From an uncultured Actinomycetes bacterium (GTDB taxonomy: Bacteria; Actinomycetota; Acidimicrobiia; Acidimicrobiales; Ilumatobacteraceae): 9,258 bases of DNA. Positions 7,290-9,258 of this stretch are shown piece by piece. The stretch's first letter is position 1. Each line of letters opens with the position of its first letter. The notes below the pieces were generated by a model. It was not told where the DNA came from, ran no database searches, and saw only the letters and a list, made by a program, of their open reading frames with translations. The stretch lies in contig CAIOHI010000048.1 in the NCBI GenBank assembly GCA_903858075.1, positions 1-9,258 of the forward strand, in the 5' to 3' direction. Made by a program: the position numbers and the translations under genes.

Positions 7290-9156
7290 ACCACCTACCG
7301 GTTCCATTCCTGAAACGCCGGGGTCGTACCAATTTCGTGACGCAAACGGCAAAGTCATTTACGTAGGAAAAGCAGCAAACCTGCGTCAACGGTTGTCGAA
7401 CTATTTCCAAGACCCTCGCATCTTGCATACGCGTACAGCAGCCATGGTTGCCACAGCGGCAACGGTGGAGTGGATTGAGGTGCGTAACGAGATAGAAGCC
7501 TTGATGTTGGAGTTCAACCTCATCAAAGAGCATCGACCGCGTTTCAACATTCGTCTGCGTGACGATAAAAGCTACCCATTTTTAGCGTTGACGCTCGATG
7601 AAGAATGGCCACGAGCGGTAGTGATGCGAGGAAGAAAGCGTAAAGGAACCAAGTACTTCGGCCCCTACCCTCATGCATACGCCATTCGTGAAACGCTCGA
7701 CTTGCTGTTGCGCACTTTCCCTGTACGTACTTGTGCTCCCTCAAAGTTTAAGGAACATGAGCGCTTGGGACGCCCGTGTCTTTTGTTTCATATTGAGAAG
7801 TGCTCGGGGCCATGCGTCAACGAAGTGTCGTCAGACGAATACCAAGTGTTTGTCCGTGGCCTGACAGATGTGCTGAACGGCGATGCAGATGGGATCCTTA
7901 AAGATCTAGAAGTCGCTATGCGTGAAGCTTCTAGTGCTTTAGATTTCGAAAAAGCAGCACGTTTACGCGATCGTCTTGCCGCGGTGAAGCGGGCAACGGA
8001 AAAACAACAAGTTGTTGGCGACAACAACGACAGTGTTGACGTCATCGGAATATTTGACGATGACCTAGAAGCATCTGTGCAGGTCTTCTATGTGCGCCAT
8101 GGTCGAGTGGTTGGGCGACGCGGATTCATGGTCGACAAAGTTGAAGATCTCAATCCTGGCGAGTTTCTTAACAGAATTTTGGAGAACCTCTACGGAGACG
8201 AACCCGCCATGGGCTACCCGAAATCGGTATTGGTTCCGTATTTGCCAGACGACATGGACACCTACACCGAATGGTTATGTGGCATGCGGGGAAGTGCAGT
8301 CGATATTCGCATTCCTCAACGTGGTGACAAGCGGTCGCTTCACGAAACCGTGACCATGAACGCCCGCGAAGAGTTCACACGACAACGTATGAAGCGGGCG
8401 AGCGACCACAACGCGCGCAGCAAGGCGCTGAGCGAAATACAAGATCTCTTGCGTCTACCTGAAGCACCCTTGCGCATTGAGTGCTACGACATGGCCCACT
8501 TGCATGGCACCGACTACGTGGGGTCAATGGTGGTGCTCGAAGATGGGCTGCCTGCCAAGCGTGAATATCGGCGATTCAAAATTAAAACCGTAGAAGGCAA
8601 CGACGACTACGCAGCCATGAGGGAAGTGTTGACCCGTCGCTTAAGTGCTTACATTGCTGAACGCGATGAACCAACTGGCGATAAACCAGGACGCTTTGCA
8701 TACCCTCCTCAACTGCTTCTTGTTGACGGCGGAAAAGGTCAATTATCTGTAGCCATTGAAGTGGTGAAAGAGCTTGGGCTCGAAGATGAAATTCCCGTTG
8801 CTTCTTTGGCTAAGAAGTTTGAAGAGGTATTCATACCAGGGCAGTTGCACCCTGTAAATGTTCCGCGGGGTAGCGAAGCGCTGTACATGTTGCAGCGTAT
8901 TCGTGACGAAGCTCACCGGTTCGCTAACTCTTTCCACAGAGAGCTTCGCGATAAGCGAATGAAAGAAAGCGTGCTCGATGGAATTGCGGGCCTAGGTGAG
9001 TCGCGTCGCACACGGCTCGTGAAAGAGCTCGGCACATTGAAAGCGGTGAAGGAAGCGCCACTTGACCAATTGCAGGCATTACCGTGGTTGCCTGACGCTG
9101 TTGCCTTGGCAATATTCCAAAAAATTCACGGAGACAGCAGCGATACCCCTACATAG
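7279..9156 (+). CDS. uvrC: Excinuclease ABC subunit C (UvrC)
   Basis: The 625-residue product is the dual nuclease of excision repair. The N-terminal GIY-YIG domain (about 10-95), which makes the 3' cut, shows Gly15-Ser-Tyr17, Tyr28-Val-Gly30, Lys31, Arg36/38, Glu78 and Asn90. Cys152, Cys167, Cys175 and Cys179 form the cysteine set associated with an iron-sulfur cluster in this family. The UVR motif that pairs with UvrB is at about 206-240. The RNase H-like domain that makes the 5' cut has Asp404, Asp483 and His546 in the expected places, and the paired helix-hairpin-helix DNA-binding region is at about 564-618. The start is GTG at 7279: an in-frame TAA lies two codons upstream and MVTKPPTGSIPETPGSY is the expected N-terminus. 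A weak GAAAGAAG (7265-7272) may serve as ribosome-binding site. The gene lies three bases after uvrA, so co-transcription is very likely. Confidence 0.97.
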   Translation: MVTKPPTGSIPETPGSYQFRDANGKVIYVGKAANLRQRLSNYFQDPRILHTRTAAMVATAATVEWIEVRNEIEALMLEFNLIKEHRPRFNIRLRDDKSYPFLALTLDEEWPRAVVMRGRKRKGTKYFGPYPHAYAIRETLDLLLRTFPVRTCAPSKFKEHERLGRPCLLFHIEKCSGPCVNEVSSDEYQVFVRGLTDVLNGDADGILKDLEVAMREASSALDFEKAARLRDRLAAVKRATEKQQVVGDNNDSVDVIGIFDDDLEASVQVFYVRHGRVVGRRGFMVDKVEDLNPGEFLNRILENLYGDEPAMGYPKSVLVPYLPDDMDTYTEWLCGMRGSAVDIRIPQRGDKRSLHETVTMNAREEFTRQRMKRASDHNARSKALSEIQDLLRLPEAPLRIECYDMAHLHGTDYVGSMVVLEDGLPAKREYRRFKIKTVEGNDDYAAMREVLTRRLSAYIAERDEPTGDKPGRFAYPPQLLLVDGGKGQLSVAIEVVKELGLEDEIPVASLAKKFEEVFIPGQLHPVNVPRGSEALYMLQRIRDEAHRFANSFHRELRDKRMKESVLDGIAGLGESRRTRLVKELGTLKAVKEAPLDQLQALPWLPDAVALAIFQKIHGDSSDTPT

Positions 9157-9160
9157 CGAG

Positions 9161-9175
9161 ATGAGCATCCATTGA
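9161..9175 (+). other. Four-codon start-stop frame ending on the next gene's TTG
   Basis: ATG at 9161 encodes Met-Ser-Ile-His and stops at TGA 9173-9175, which overlaps the TTG (9172-9174) proposed as the next start. Termination on top of a start is an arrangement that can support reinitiation. It is very short and not evidence of a real peptide. Confidence 0.25.
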
Positions 9176-9258
9176 ACCAACCTGCACAATATTCATGGGA
9201 AGATCATGCGCAATGGTGGATTGATGGTTTTACGGGTGGTGTTGACCCAGAATATGTA
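9172..9258 (+). CDS. N-terminus of a probable SAM-dependent methyltransferase (partial)
   Basis: Twenty-nine codons are visible before the window ends. Read from TTG they give Leu/Met-Asn-Gln-Pro, then a Trp-rich stretch, WEDHAQWWIDGFTGGVDPEY at about residues 9-28. This resembles the N-terminal segment before the nucleotide-binding motif of class I methyltransferases that I associate with actinobacteria, but the diagnostic Gly-rich SAM motif lies outside the window, so the family call is tentative. TTG is chosen because the frame has no ATG or GTG between the uvrC stop and the window end. GAGATGAG at 9158-9165 may act as a weak ribosome-binding site. The frame is the same as uvrC, separated by the uvrC TAG and 15 bases, so it is probably in the same operon. 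Confidence 0.5.
   Translation, partial: MNQPAQYSWEDHAQWWIDGFTGGVDPEYV

Overview
The window reads as a chromosomal housekeeping segment from an actinobacterium. The best guess is a free-living aquatic member of the class Acidimicrobiia with moderate GC (about half G+C by eye). Three things support this. The polA-rpsA-coaE-uvrB-uvrA order is the actinobacterial one. The ribosomal protein S1 is the four-domain form with an acidic Ala/Pro tail. The UvrC and the partial downstream gene look like acidimicrobial types as I remember them. The placement is inference, not a search result.

Layout, all on the plus strand: the last 60 codons of polA (1-183); a 127-base leader with a candidate promoter and two small inverted repeats (184-310); rpsA, ribosomal protein S1 (311-1624); coaE, dephospho-CoA kinase (1637-2278); uvrB (2275-4305, sharing ATGA with coaE); a 33-base gap; uvrA (4339-7275); uvrC (7279-9156, GTG start); and the first 29 codons of a probable SAM-dependent methyltransferase (from a TTG at 9172). 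The coding density is very high. I see no RNA genes, mobile elements, CRISPR arrays, rho-independent terminators or pseudogenes.

The genes serve DNA synthesis and repair (PolA, UvrA, UvrB, UvrC), translation (S1) and coenzyme A synthesis (CoaE). UvrA and UvrB find bulky lesions, UvrB verifies the damage, UvrC cuts on both sides of it, and DNA polymerase I fills the gap. Most of the nucleotide excision repair pathway is therefore encoded here, apart from UvrD helicase and ligase. All the catalytic and metal-binding motifs I looked for are present, and all complete genes have normal lengths.

I found no new biological system. The points worth a second look are small and mostly concern expression: the rpsA leader hairpin, candidate leaderless promoters immediately before uvrB and uvrA, tiny start-stop reading frames at three gene junctions, a Ser-to-Ala change in one UvrA ABC signature, and a Lys-rich tail on UvrA.
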